43,603 nt of DNA, from positions 1 to 43,603 of the forward strand of contig NZ_JAPUDY010000093.1 of assembly GCF_027492855.1 (NCBI RefSeq), given 5' to 3'. The position numbers and the translations under genes were made by a program. The notes below the pieces were generated by a model. It was given only the letters and a program-made list of their open reading frames with translations, made no database searches and was not told where the DNA came from. Shown here piece by piece: positions 1 to 8,743 of the stretch (positions within the stretch are counted from its first letter, which is position 1; each line of letters opens with the position of its first letter). Source of the DNA: Acidovorax sp. GTDB lineage: Bacteria; Pseudomonadota; Gammaproteobacteria; Burkholderiales; Burkholderiaceae_C.

Positions 1-1115
1 CCGACGACAACGGCATGCTGCTGCTGGACCTGAAGGACCTGCGCGCCATGCTGCAGTACGTGGGCGACAACGCCAAGGAGTTCACCACCGAATACGGCAA
101 CGTGAGCGCCGCCAGCGTGGGCGCCATCCAGCGCGGGCTGCTGCAGATCGAGCAACAGGGCGGCAACGAGTTCTTTGGCGAGCCGATGCTCAACATCCAG
201 GACTTCATGCAGACGGTGGACGGCCAGGGTGTGGTCAACATCCTGGCGGCCGACAAGCTCATGAATTCGCCGCGCCTGTATGCCACCTTTTTGCTGTGGA
301 TGCTGTCCGAGCTGTTCGAGCAACTCCCCGAAATCGGCGATCCCGAGCAACCCAAGCTGGTCTTCTTTTTCGACGAGGCCCACCTCTTGTTCAACGAGGC
401 GCCCAAGGTGCTCATCGAGCGCATCGAGCTGGTGGTGCGCCTGGTGCGCTCCAAGGGCGTGGGTGTGTATTTCGTCACGCAGAACCCGCTCGACATCCCC
501 GACAGCGTGCTGGCCCAGTTGGGCAACCGCGTGCAGCACGCGCTGCGCGCCTTCACCCCGCGCGACCAGAAGGCCGTGAAGGCCACGGCCACCACCATGC
601 GGCAAAAGCCGGGCCTCGATATCGAGACCGCCATCACCGAACTGGCCGTGGGCGAGGCGCTGGTGAGCTTTCTGGACGCCAAGGGCCGCCCCAGCGTGAC
701 CGAGCGCGTGTTCGTGCTGCCACCGGGCAGCCAGCTCGGCCCCATCACGCCGCAGCAGCGCCAGGCGCTGATGGCCAACTCGCTGGTGGCAGGCGTGTAC
801 GAAAAAACCGTGGACCGCGAATCCGCCTACGAAAAACTCAAGGGCCGTGCCGCCGAGGCCAGCGAACAGGCCAGCGCCACACCTGCGGGCAATGGAAAGG
901 CCGCCAATGGCGCGGCGGCTGAAGAAGGCGGCGGCCTGCTGGGCGGGCTCAACGACGTGTTGTTCGGCACCACCGGCCCGCGCGGCGGCAAACGCGACGG
1001 CCTGGCCCAGACCATGGCCAAGTCCGCCGTGCGCACCATGGGCACCTCGCTGGGCAAGGAGATCCTGCGCGGCGTGCTGGGCGGCATCTTTGGGGGCAGC
1101 GGCAAGCGGCGCTGA
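1..1115 (+). CDS. HerA-like ATPase, YjgR/DUF853 family (5' end missing)
   Basis: This is the C-terminal part of a DUF853 (E. coli YjgR-like) protein of the HerA/FtsK-type ATPase superfamily. The reading frame is open to the left edge, so the true start and the Walker A motif lie outside the window. From the first internal Met at 15, the Walker B region [13 protein letters not shown] sits at about residues 114-126, followed by the family segments [11 protein letters not shown] and [12 protein letters not shown]. Near the C-terminus, [10 protein letters not shown] and a Gly/Lys-rich tail [11 protein letters not shown] match YjgR closely. HerA-type proteins are hexameric DNA translocases, but the cellular role of the DUF853 branch is not established. 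The call rests on recognisable colinear similarity to YjgR. No partner nuclease (NurA) is visible in the window. Confidence 0.9.
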   Translation, partial: DDNGMLLLDLKDLRAMLQYVGDNAKEFTTEYGNVSAASVGAIQRGLLQIEQQGGNEFFGEPMLNIQDFMQTVDGQGVVNILAADKLMNSPRLYATFLLWMLSELFEQLPEIGDPEQPKLVFFFDEAHLLFNEAPKVLIERIELVVRLVRSKGVGVYFVTQNPLDIPDSVLAQLGNRVQHALRAFTPRDQKAVKATATTMRQKPGLDIETAITELAVGEALVSFLDAKGRPSVTERVFVLPPGSQLGPITPQQRQALMANSLVAGVYEKTVDRESAYEKLKGRAAEASEQASATPAGNGKAANGAAAEEGGGLLGGLNDVLFGTTGPRGGKRDGLAQTMAKSAVRTMGTSLGKEILRGVLGGIFGGSGKRR

Positions 1116-1164
1116 CCGCGGCCCAGCGCCGCTGCATGTCACTCTTTTTGACTGTTGTTGTACC

Positions 1165-1209
1165 GGCGCCAATGTCACGCGGATGTCACGCATTCGTCAC
1201 ATTGGCGCC
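1165..1209. promoter_or_regulatory. Candidate operator: inverted repeat with three phased GTCAC boxes
   Basis: An 11-bp inverted repeat, GGCGCCAATGT at 1165-1175 and ACATTGGCGCC at 1199-1209, encloses three GTCAC boxes starting at 1174, 1185 and 1196. The boxes are exactly 11 bp apart, about one helical turn. The element lies 43 bp upstream of the start at 1252. This looks like a multimeric regulator site or a structured leader. The regulator is unknown. Confidence 0.55.
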
Positions 1210-1251
1210 GTGCAATGGCAAAACACCACAACAACAATAAAAGGAGGGACG

Positions 1252-2055
1252 ATGCAACGAATCGAACACGCCCTGGTGCGCTGGGGCAACAAGGTGACCC
1301 CAACGGCCATTTTTCTTTGGGTGCTGGCTTTCGTCGGGGCGTTTGCTGGCGCATGGCGGCTGAACTGGACCTGGGGGGTCTACGTGTTCATCACCATGGT
1401 GATGGTGGCACTGCTCGCCCGCTGGACCACCGCCTTGCGCGAGCGCACCATCCGCGAAGCCCCCCTGCCCCGCTTTCTGCAGCGCAAACTGCGCGAAACC
1501 TACCCACACCTGAGCGCCCGCGACTGCGAACTGGTAGAGCGCGGTCTGCGCCAGTTTTTCATGGCCTGCCTGCGCAGCAACACACGGTTCGTGGCCATGC
1601 CCTCCAAGGCGGTCGATGCGCTGTGGCATGAGTTCATCCTGCACACCCAGGCCTACAAAACCTGGTGCCACAACGCCCTGGGTTTCTTTCTGCACCACAC
1701 CCCGGCCGAGGCCCTGGGCAAAAAGGCCCGCCACAACGACGGCCTGCGCCGCTGCTGGTACTGGGCCTGCAAGGAGGAATCCATCGACCCCAAGGCCCCC
1801 AGTCGCCTGCCCCTGCTGTTTGCGCTGGACGCCAAATTCGCCATCGCGGGTGGCTTCACCTACGTGCCCGACTGCTCGGACATCGCCCGCAAGAGCGACG
1901 CGGGCGGCAGCGGCGGCGACAGCTACTGCGGCACCAGCTTTTCGGACGGCGGCCACAGCGGCAGCTCGGGCGACTTCGGCGGCGCCGAAAGCTCGGATGG
2001 AGGCAGCGACGGTGGTGGGGACGGCGGCGGTTGTGGCGGTGGTGGTGGGGATTGA
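1252..2055 (+). CDS. Membrane-anchored protein with GRDP-like (glycine-rich domain-containing) motif
   Basis: A 267-residue protein. The ATG at 1252 is chosen because a strong AGGAGG lies at 1242-1247, while the longer open frame upstream overlaps the previous gene. Two hydrophobic segments (about residues 18-35 and 40-57) suggest a membrane hairpin. The middle carries VDALWHEFILHTQAY (121-135), then C139 and H148-H149. This W-H-x-Y-C pattern recalls the GRDP-like family (Pfam PF07173) known from plants and some bacteria. The last ~45 residues are almost only Gly, Ser and Asp and end in GGGCGGGGGD, as in other bacterial surface or envelope proteins with Gly-rich tails. Function is unknown. 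A clear operator-like repeat precedes it, suggesting that it is conditionally expressed. Confidence 0.75.
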   Translation: MQRIEHALVRWGNKVTPTAIFLWVLAFVGAFAGAWRLNWTWGVYVFITMVMVALLARWTTALRERTIREAPLPRFLQRKLRETYPHLSARDCELVERGLRQFFMACLRSNTRFVAMPSKAVDALWHEFILHTQAYKTWCHNALGFFLHHTPAEALGKKARHNDGLRRCWYWACKEESIDPKAPSRLPLLFALDAKFAIAGGFTYVPDCSDIARKSDAGGSGGDSYCGTSFSDGGHSGSSGDFGGAESSDGGSDGGGDGGGCGGGGGD

Positions 2056-2072
2056 GCCGCAATCGCTCCTGT

Positions 2073-2118
2073 TTTCATAGCTGCTAGCGCTTGATATATA
2101 GGCGCTAGAGGCCAAAAA
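2073..2118 (+). repeat. Intergenic repeat copy R1 (Comamonadaceae-type)
   Basis: Contains ATAGCTGCTAGCGCTTGATA followed by TAGGCGCTAGAGGCC. This is the same palindromic core (AGCGCTTGA ... AGCGCTAGAG) seen in the best copy at 41383-41440. It lies just after the stop of the GRDP-like gene. Confidence 0.7.
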
Positions 2119-2177
2119 CACCCAAAGTCACCCAGGCGACGATCCGCCGCGCGCCAACAGGGCTACAGTGACAGCCC

Positions 2178-3023
2178 ATGAACACCACCCTCAACTGCTT
2201 TTCGCTCAGCATCACCCACCACGTGGCCCACCTGGTGCTGAACCGCCCCGAGGCGATGAACACCATGCACCCCACCTTCTGGCGCGAGCTGGACGAGGTG
2301 CTGGCAGTGTTGAACAAGAGCGGCGAGGCGCGCGCCCTGGTCGTCAGCAGCACCGGCAAACATTTCAGCGCGGGCATGGCGCTTGAAACCTTTGGCGGCG
2401 CCATCGCCATGGACGACCAAAGCCCCGAGGGCCGCGCCGCCATCTTCGACCTGCTCACCGACATGCAGGCCACTTTCACCCGCATCGAAAGCCTGCGCAT
2501 CCCGGTCATCATGGCCATCCAGGGCGGCTGCATCGGCGGCGCGGTAGACATGGTCACCGCCGCCTGCGTGCGCTACGCCACGGCTGATGCGTTCTTCTGC
2601 ATCCAGGAAATCAACATCGGCATGGTGGCCGACGTGGGCACCCTGCAGCGCCTGCCCAAGCTCATTCCGCTGGGCGTGGTGAAAGAGCTGGCCTACACCG
2701 GCCGCCGCCTGAGCGCGCAAAAAGCCCTGGGCTACGGCCTGGTCAACGAGGTGTTCGACACACCCGAAGCCATGGTGGCCGCCGCCCTGCAGTGCGCACA
2801 AGAGATCGCCAGCAAGCCGCCCGTGGCCATTTGGGGCACCAAACAGGCCGTGAACTACGCCCGCGACCACAGCGTAGAAGACAGCCTGCGCCAGATGGGC
2901 TGGCTGCAAGGCACCATCTGGAGCAACCGGCATGTGATGGAGTCGGTCACGGCGATGAAACAAAAGCGCGCGAGCGAGTTCCCGGCGCTCACGCCGCTGC
3001 AACGGTTCAGCGAACTGGGCTGA
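2178..3023 (+). CDS. Enoyl-CoA hydratase/isomerase family protein, probable delta3,5-delta2,4-dienoyl-CoA isomerase
   Basis: A 281-residue crotonase-fold protein. The segment GGCIGGAVDMVTAA (116-129), then E144 and ADVGTLQRLPK (151-161), match the mammalian dienoyl-CoA isomerase ECH1. The three acidic residues D124, E144 and D152 have the same spacing (20 and 8) as the catalytic Asp176, Glu196 and Asp204 of the rat enzyme. The expected reaction is shift of 3,5-dienoyl-CoA to 2,4-dienoyl-CoA in beta-oxidation of unsaturated fatty acids with odd-position double bonds. The N-terminal NRPEAMNTM and the oxyanion-hole segment SAGMALE are standard for the fold. The gene stands alone between two repeat copies, so it is probably its own transcription unit. 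Substrate assignment is by family; the crotonase fold is near certain. Confidence 0.88.
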   Translation: MNTTLNCFSLSITHHVAHLVLNRPEAMNTMHPTFWRELDEVLAVLNKSGEARALVVSSTGKHFSAGMALETFGGAIAMDDQSPEGRAAIFDLLTDMQATFTRIESLRIPVIMAIQGGCIGGAVDMVTAACVRYATADAFFCIQEINIGMVADVGTLQRLPKLIPLGVVKELAYTGRRLSAQKALGYGLVNEVFDTPEAMVAAALQCAQEIASKPPVAIWGTKQAVNYARDHSVEDSLRQMGWLQGTIWSNRHVMESVTAMKQKRASEFPALTPLQRFSELG

Positions 3024-3049
3024 GCAGCCTCGGCCCCACCTGGCAGCAC

Positions 3050-3111
3050 ATCAAAATCCATAGCTACTCAGGCACACAGGACAAGCGCTGGCAGGTACTT
3101 TTGCTTGAAAT
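3050..3111. repeat. Intergenic repeat copy R2 (diverged)
   Basis: CCATAGCTACTCAGG, ACAAGCGCTGGCAGG and TTTTGCTTGAAATG occur in the same order as in other copies of the family, but the palindrome is eroded. It fills most of the gap between the isomerase and the dehydratase genes (3024-3188). Confidence 0.5.
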
Positions 3112-3188
3112 GACAAGGCGAAGGGCTATCATCTAGCCAACAAGGGGACGGGCCATCGCCCAGCCCCAGCCACAAGGACACCACCGCC

Positions 3189-4163
3189 ATGACCTTGCCC
3201 AGCCTGACGCCCCCCACCTACGACGATGTGGCCGCCGCCGCGCACCGGCTCAAGGGCATAGCGCACCGCACGCCCGTGCTGCGCTCCAGCACCGCCGACA
3301 CACTGCTAGGCGCGCAACTGTTCTTCAAGTGCGAGAACCTGCAGCGCACCGGTGCTTTCAAATTCCGGGGCGCGTTCAACACCCTGGCCCAGTTCTCCGA
3401 CGAGCAGCGCGAGCGCGGCGTGCTCGCGTTTTCGGCGGGCAACCATGCACAGGCCATCGCGCTGTCGGCCCGGCTGCTGGACATGCCCGCCGTCATCGTG
3501 ATGCCCGAGGATGCCCCCGCCTCCAAAATGGCCGCCACCCGCGACTACGGCGCCCAGGTCGTCACCTACAACCGCTACACCGAAGACCGCGAAGCCATCA
3601 GCCACCACCTGGCGCTAGAGCGCGGCATGACCCTGGTGCCACCCTACGACCACCCGCAGGTCATCGCCGGGCAAGGCACGGCTGCCCGTGAGCTTTTTGA
3701 AGACGTACCCGACCTGGACTACCTCTTCGTCTGCGTGGGCGGCGGCGGCTTGCTGGCGGGCAGCCTGCTCGCCGCCGAAGCCCTGGCGCCGCACTGCCGC
3801 GTAGTGGGCGTGGAACCCGCAGAGGGCAACGACGGCCAGCAATCGGTGCGCGCCGGGCACGTGGTGCAGATCCCCACGCCCCACACCATTGCCGACGGCG
3901 CCCAGACCCAGGCACTGGGCCAGCTCACCTTCCCCATCATCCAGCGCCTGGCCGACGACATGGTCACCGCCACCGACGAACAACTGGTCGAAGCCCTGCG
4001 CTTTTTTGCCGGGCGCATGAAGCTGGTGGTGGAGCCCACCGGCGCGCTGGCCTTTGCGGGTGCGCAGCACGGCAGCGTGGACGTGCACGGCAAGCGCGTG
4101 GGCATCCTCATCAGCGGCGGCAATGTGGATTTGGCGCGCTATGCGCGGTTTCTGGCAGATTAG
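3189..4163 (+). CDS. Threonine/serine dehydratase-like PLP enzyme
   Basis: A 324-residue fold-type II PLP enzyme. The Schiff-base lysine is K58 in GAFKFRGA. The substrate-carboxylate loop is SAGNHAQ (82-88), and the phosphate-binding glycine loop is VGGGGLL (183-189). The C-terminal LISGGNVD is the usual end of the catalytic domain. There is no C-terminal ACT-like regulatory domain, so the protein has the short catabolic architecture shared by threonine dehydratase TdcB, serine racemase and threo-3-hydroxyaspartate ammonia-lyase. It should remove ammonia from Thr, Ser or hydroxyaspartate to give a 2-oxoacid. Which amino acid it prefers cannot be read from the sequence. The upp gene follows 40 bp later on the same strand, so the two may be co-transcribed. 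Confidence 0.88.
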   Translation: MTLPSLTPPTYDDVAAAAHRLKGIAHRTPVLRSSTADTLLGAQLFFKCENLQRTGAFKFRGAFNTLAQFSDEQRERGVLAFSAGNHAQAIALSARLLDMPAVIVMPEDAPASKMAATRDYGAQVVTYNRYTEDREAISHHLALERGMTLVPPYDHPQVIAGQGTAARELFEDVPDLDYLFVCVGGGGLLAGSLLAAEALAPHCRVVGVEPAEGNDGQQSVRAGHVVQIPTPHTIADGAQTQALGQLTFPIIQRLADDMVTATDEQLVEALRFFAGRMKLVVEPTGALAFAGAQHGSVDVHGKRVGILISGGNVDLARYARFLAD

Positions 4164-4203
4164 ACTCAGCGCGCCTTTCAAAAAGAAATCACAAGACACA
4201 GCC

Positions 4204-4836
<633 letters not shown>

Positions 4837-5079
4837 GTGCCCTGACCGCCGGGCAAACACTGGCCGCCCAAGAGCGGCTGGAGCCAGCCCGCCGGGCCCT
4901 TCGCCCCAGGGCAGCCAGCGACCTATTCAGGGTAAATCTTTTACCACTTGGTCTAATTTTCTGGCAGACTGCAAAAAAATAAGCGCCTCTTCTTCTGGCG
5001 CGGTACTTGCTTATCCCCCACGCCGACATACCGGCTCCATTCCCTCGTACCCGACTGAACCGACTGAAGGAACCACCCC
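4837..5079 (+). promoter_or_regulatory. Leader/promoter region of the BMP transport operon with operator-like palindromes
   Basis: The 243-bp gap contains a perfect palindrome, GGTAAA-TCT-TTTACC, at 4931-4945. A second, weaker repeat follows: GTCT at 4951-4954 paired with AGAC at 4966-4969. The AT-rich stretch at 4971-4981 comes next. The arrangement is typical of a repressor-controlled promoter, but the regulator is not encoded in the window. The first 80 bp after upp are GC-rich with no clear T-tract terminator. Confidence 0.45.
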
Positions 5080-6090
5080 ATGAGCTCTCGCCGCGTCTTC
5101 ACTGGCCGTCTGCTGTCCACCTCCCTGGCCCTGTCCGCCCTCATCGGCCTGGCCCCCAGCGCCGCCTTCGCGCAGACCAAGCTCAAGGTCGCAGCGATCT
5201 ACACCGTGCCCTTCGAGCAGCAGTGGGTCAGCCGCATCCACAAGGCCCTGAAAGCCGCTGAGGCACGTGGCGAGATCGAATACAAAGCCAGTGAAAACGT
5301 GAGCAACGCCGACTATGAGCGCGTGATGCGCGAGTACGCCACCGGTGGCAACCAGCTCATCGTGGGCGAGGCCTTTGCGGTAGAAGCCGCCGCCCGCAAG
5401 GTGGCCAAGGATTTCCCCAAGACCTCTTTCCTGCTCGGCTCTTCGGGCAAGCCGCAGGCGCCCAACTTCAGCGTGTTCGACAACTACATCCAGGAGCCCG
5501 CGTACCTGTCCGGCATGATCGCGGGGGGTATGACCAAATCCAACAAGATCGGCATGGTGGGCGGCTTCCCCATCCCCGAGGTCAACCGCCTGATGCATGC
5601 CTTCATGGCGGGCGCCAAAGAAACCAACCCCAAGGTCGAGTTCACCATCACCTTCATCAACAGCTGGTTTGACCCACCCAAGGCCAAGGAAGCCACTTTT
5701 GCCATGATCGACAAGGGTGCCGACGTGCTCTACGCCGAGCGTTTTGGCGTGAGCGACGCCGCCAAGGAAAAAGGCAAGCTCGCCATCGGCAACGTGATCA
5801 ACACGCAGGCCCAGTACCCCGACACCGTGGTCGCATCGGCCCTGTGGCACATGGAGCCCAGCATCGACCGCGCGCTCAAGCTGGTGAAAGATGGCAAGTT
5901 CACGCCCGAGGACTACGGCCCGTACTCGATGATGAAACACAAGGGCTCCGAGCTCGCTCCGCTGGGCACGTTCGAGAAAAAGGTGCCTGCCGACATCATG
6001 GCCAAGGTCAAGGCCAAGGAAGCCGATATCTTGGCGGGCAAGTTCACCGTGAAGGTGGACGACAGCCAGCCCAAGTCCACGGCCAAGTAA
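5080..6090 (+). CDS. BMP-family ABC transporter substrate-binding protein (nucleoside/purine type)
   Basis: A 336-residue exported protein. It has a Sec signal peptide with a basic N-terminus (SSRRVFTGR), a hydrophobic core and AFAQ as the likely cleavage region near residue 30. The mature part belongs to the Bmp/PnrA/Med family: it opens with LKVAAIYTVPFEQQWV and has IIAGG-like and FGVSDAAKEKGK segments. PnrA-type proteins bind purine nucleosides, and related Bacillus and Lactococcus systems import nucleosides broadly. It should deliver ligand to the ABC importer encoded at 7162-11715. Two strong hairpins follow its stop codon, which could make this gene more abundantly expressed than the membrane components, as is common for binding proteins. 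The exact ligand is unknown. Confidence 0.9.
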   Translation: MSSRRVFTGRLLSTSLALSALIGLAPSAAFAQTKLKVAAIYTVPFEQQWVSRIHKALKAAEARGEIEYKASENVSNADYERVMREYATGGNQLIVGEAFAVEAAARKVAKDFPKTSFLLGSSGKPQAPNFSVFDNYIQEPAYLSGMIAGGMTKSNKIGMVGGFPIPEVNRLMHAFMAGAKETNPKVEFTITFINSWFDPPKAKEATFAMIDKGADVLYAERFGVSDAAKEKGKLAIGNVINTQAQYPDTVVASALWHMEPSIDRALKLVKDGKFTPEDYGPYSMMKHKGSELAPLGTFEKKVPADIMAKVKAKEADILAGKFTVKVDDSQPKSTAK

Positions 6091-6101
6091 ACACCCGATG
6101 C

Positions 6102-6120
6102 GGCGGGCGCCCTGCCCGCC
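6102..6120 (+). terminator. Stem-loop after the binding-protein gene (first of two)
   Basis: GGCGGGC (6102-6108) pairs perfectly with GCCCGCC (6114-6120) across a 5-nt loop, followed by a pyrimidine-rich stretch CTCTCTTTACTTTCTT. This is an intrinsic-terminator or attenuator-like hairpin inside the operon. Confidence 0.6.
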
Positions 6121-6140
6121 CTCTCTTTACTTTCTTGTGT

Positions 6141-6174
6141 AAACAGGCCACCCCTGCAATGCGGTGGCCTGTTT
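6141..6174 (+). terminator. Stem-loop after the binding-protein gene (second of two)
   Basis: AAACAGGCCACC (6141-6152) pairs perfectly with GGTGGCCTGTTT (6163-6174) across a 10-nt loop. There is a short T run in the arm and a weak one (CCCCATTTTT) after it. It is probably a partial terminator or mRNA-stabilising hairpin ahead of the nucleosidase gene. Confidence 0.65.
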
Positions 6175-6195
6175 CCCCATTTTTCCGAGGCTCCC

Positions 6196-7161
6196 ATGCA
6201 CGCCACCCGCAAGCCCCGCTCCTTCCTGCTCACCCGGTGCACGCGCCTGCTGGGCGCCGTGACCCTGGCCGCCGTGGTGGCGGGCTGTGCCGCCACCGCC
6301 CCCGGCAAGACAGCCGTGCGGCTGGATGAGACGCCCCGCATCGCCGTCATCTCCGCTTTTGCGCCTGAACTGACGGTGCTGCTGCCCCAAGTGCAGCATC
6401 CGGTGAAGCACCGCATCAACGGCGTGGAGTTCACCACCGGCACGCTTGAAGGCAAGCCCGTGGTCGTTTTCCTCTCGGGCATCAGCATGACCAACGCGGC
6501 CATGAACACCCAGCTGGTGCTGGACCGCTTCAACGTGAGCCATGTCGTCTTCAGCGGCATTGCTGGCGGCGTGAACCCCGGCTTGCACGTCGGCGACGTG
6601 ACGGTGCCCGCACAGTGGGGCCAGTACATGGAATGGCTGATGGCCCGCGAAGACAAGCCCGGCCAGTACAGCGCCCCCGCCTGGATGAAAAGCGAGCTGA
6701 CGATGCCCGCCTTTGGCATGATGCACCCGCGCCCGGTGGAGGTGCGCTCGGCCGCCCAGACCGGCACCACCAAAAAATTCTGGTTCGCGGCTGACCCCCA
6801 AATGCTGGCCGTGGCCCGCAGCCTGAAAAACGTGGGCCTTGCGCATTGCCACACCAACACCTGCCTCCAGCACCGCCCGCAACTTGTGGTGGGCGGCAAC
6901 GGCGTGTCGGGCCAGGCGTTCGTGGACAACAAGGCCTTCCGCGAATACGCGTTCAAAACCTTCGAGGCCAACGTGCTCGACATGGAAACCGCCGCTACCG
7001 CCATGGTGGCGCACAGCAACGGTGTGCCCTACATCGCCTTTCGCTCGCTGAGCGACCTGGCCGGGGGCGGCGACGGCGAAAACGAGATGGGCACCTTCAT
7101 GGGCCTGGCGGCAGCCAACTCGGCCAAGGTGCTGCAGGCCTTCTTGGTGGCCTGGAAGTAG
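6196..7161 (+). CDS. Lipoprotein of the MTA/SAH nucleosidase (phosphorylase) superfamily
   Basis: A 321-residue protein with a lipoprotein signal: basic start, hydrophobic stretch and lipobox VAGC with C31. The rest is a nucleoside phosphorylase/nucleosidase fold. E58 in SAFAPE, E264 in VLDMETAA and D287 in RSLSDLAG line up with the catalytic Glu12, Glu174 and Asp197 of MTA/SAH nucleosidase. FSGIAGGVNPGLHVGDV (119-135) is the conserved glycine-rich segment. It is probably anchored outside the cytoplasmic membrane and hydrolyses the N-glycosidic bond of nucleosides there. It lies between the binding-protein gene and the ATPase gene, whose ATG directly abuts its stop, so release of bases just before uptake is a natural inference. 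Nucleosidase versus phosphorylase activity, and the substrate, are not settled by sequence. Confidence 0.85.
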   Translation: MHATRKPRSFLLTRCTRLLGAVTLAAVVAGCAATAPGKTAVRLDETPRIAVISAFAPELTVLLPQVQHPVKHRINGVEFTTGTLEGKPVVVFLSGISMTNAAMNTQLVLDRFNVSHVVFSGIAGGVNPGLHVGDVTVPAQWGQYMEWLMAREDKPGQYSAPAWMKSELTMPAFGMMHPRPVEVRSAAQTGTTKKFWFAADPQMLAVARSLKNVGLAHCHTNTCLQHRPQLVVGGNGVSGQAFVDNKAFREYAFKTFEANVLDMETAATAMVAHSNGVPYIAFRSLSDLAGGGDGENEMGTFMGLAAANSAKVLQAFLVAWK

Positions 7162-8715
7162 ATGACACAAGACACCGCCCCCGTCCTGCGCCTGTCGGGC
7201 ATCACCAAGCGCTTCGGCAAGCTGCTCGCCAACGACGCCATCAGCCTGACCCTGGCGCGCGGCGAGGTGCTGGCCCTGCTGGGCGAAAACGGCGCGGGCA
7301 AGTCCACGCTGATGTCCATTCTGTTCGGGCACTACGTGGCCGACGAAGGAAACATCGAGGTCTTCGGCCAGCCCCTGCCGCCCGGCCAGCCACGCGCAGC
7401 GCTGGCGGCGGGTATTGGCATGGTGCACCAGCATTTCACGCTGGCCGACAACCTCACGGTGCTGGACAACGTGCTCTTGGGCAGCGAGCCGTTGTGGCAA
7501 CCGTTCTCGCGCCGGGGCGATGCGCGCACCAAGCTGCTGGCCGTGTCGCAGCAGTTTGGCCTGCCCGTGAGCCCGGATGCGCGCGTGGGCAGCCTGTCGG
7601 TGGGCGAGCGCCAGCGGGTCGAGATATTGAAGGCCCTGTACCGGGGCGCACGTATCCTCATCCTGGACGAGCCCACCGCCGTACTCACCCCGCAGGAGAG
7701 CGAGGCCCTGTTCGACACCCTGGCGCAGATGGTGGAGCAGGGCCTGTCCATCATCTTCATCAGCCACAAACTCGCTGAAGTGCTGCGCGTATCGCACCGC
7801 GTGGCCGTGCTGCGCCAGGGCAAGCTGGTGGCCGAGGCGCCCGCACAAGGCACTACACAAGGACAACTGGCGCAGTGGATGGTGGGCCACGCCATCGAGC
7901 CCCCCGCGCGGCGCCCTGCCCGGCTGGTGGGCTCACCCGTCTGCACGCTGCACCAGGTCAGCACCGCCCCCACCCACCGCGACCGGCTGCACAACGTCTC
8001 GCTCACCCTCCACGCGGGCGAGATCGTGGCCATTGCGGGCGTGAGCGGCAACGGCCAGGTGGCGCTGGCCGATGTGTTGTGTGGCGTGCGCGCCGCTGCC
8101 GCAGGCCAGGTCACGCTGCGCGGCGCGCCCCTGAAGGCCTGCCCCGCGTGGCTGGTCAACCAGGGCGTGGCCCGCATCCCCGAAGACCGCCACGCCGTGG
8201 GCGTGGTGGGCGACCTGCCGGTGTGGGAAAACGCCGTGTCCGAACGCCTGCGCAGCCACTGGTTTGCGCACCCGTGGTGGCGCGCCTTCTGGGTCAAACG
8301 CGGCGCAGCCCGCCAGCATGCCCAGCACGTGGCCGCCACTTTTGACGTGCGCGGCGGCGGGCCCGACGCCCCTGCGCGGTCGCTGTCGGGCGGCAACATG
8401 CAAAAACTCATCCTGGGCCGGGCGCTGCTGCCGCCGCAGGATGAATCAGGCAGTGCGCCCGCGCCCGTCCTGATCGTGGCCCACCAACCCACCTGGGGGC
8501 TGGACATCGGCGCCGTGATGTTTGTGCAGCAGCAGCTCATCAACGCCCGCGACGGCGGCGCGGCGGTGCTGCTGATCTCGGACGACCTCGACGAAGTGCT
8601 GGCGCTGGGCGACCGCGTGGCGGTGATGCACGAGGGGCATTTGAGTGAGGCGCGGCCAGCGGAGGGCTGGACGCGCGAGGCGATTGGCCTCGCCATGGCG
8701 GGCGCAGCACATTGA
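7162..8715 (+). CDS. ABC transporter ATP-binding protein with two ABC domains (nucleoside/base importer)
   Basis: A 517-residue fused double ATPase of the RbsA/NupO type. The first domain has Walker A GENGAGKST (41-49), signature LSVGERQ (145-151) and Walker B ILILDEP (165-171). The second domain has the degenerate P-loop GVSGNGQ (293-299) normal for this class, signature LSGGNMQ (408-414) and VAHQPTWGLDIGA in place of a canonical Walker B/D-loop. Only the first site is expected to hydrolyse ATP efficiently, as in related fused importers. The ATG follows the nucleosidase stop with no gap, so the two are translationally coupled. It energises the permease pair at 8744-9805 and 10792-11715. Confidence 0.94.
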   Translation: MTQDTAPVLRLSGITKRFGKLLANDAISLTLARGEVLALLGENGAGKSTLMSILFGHYVADEGNIEVFGQPLPPGQPRAALAAGIGMVHQHFTLADNLTVLDNVLLGSEPLWQPFSRRGDARTKLLAVSQQFGLPVSPDARVGSLSVGERQRVEILKALYRGARILILDEPTAVLTPQESEALFDTLAQMVEQGLSIIFISHKLAEVLRVSHRVAVLRQGKLVAEAPAQGTTQGQLAQWMVGHAIEPPARRPARLVGSPVCTLHQVSTAPTHRDRLHNVSLTLHAGEIVAIAGVSGNGQVALADVLCGVRAAAAGQVTLRGAPLKACPAWLVNQGVARIPEDRHAVGVVGDLPVWENAVSERLRSHWFAHPWWRAFWVKRGAARQHAQHVAATFDVRGGGPDAPARSLSGGNMQKLILGRALLPPQDESGSAPAPVLIVAHQPTWGLDIGAVMFVQQQLINARDGGAAVLLISDDLDEVLALGDRVAVMHEGHLSEARPAEGWTREAIGLAMAGAAH

Positions 8716-8743
8716 GCGACCACGACACCAAGAACAAACCACC

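Noticed and set aside
1186-2121. A 311-codon minus-strand frame opposite the GRDP-like gene
   Set aside because: The plus-strand gene has a strong ribosome-binding site and family motifs; the opposite frame is a shadow.
6127-7890. A 587-codon minus-strand open frame across the nucleosidase and ATPase genes
   Set aside because: It spans two well-supported plus-strand genes and has a low-complexity, His/Gly-rich product with no domain.
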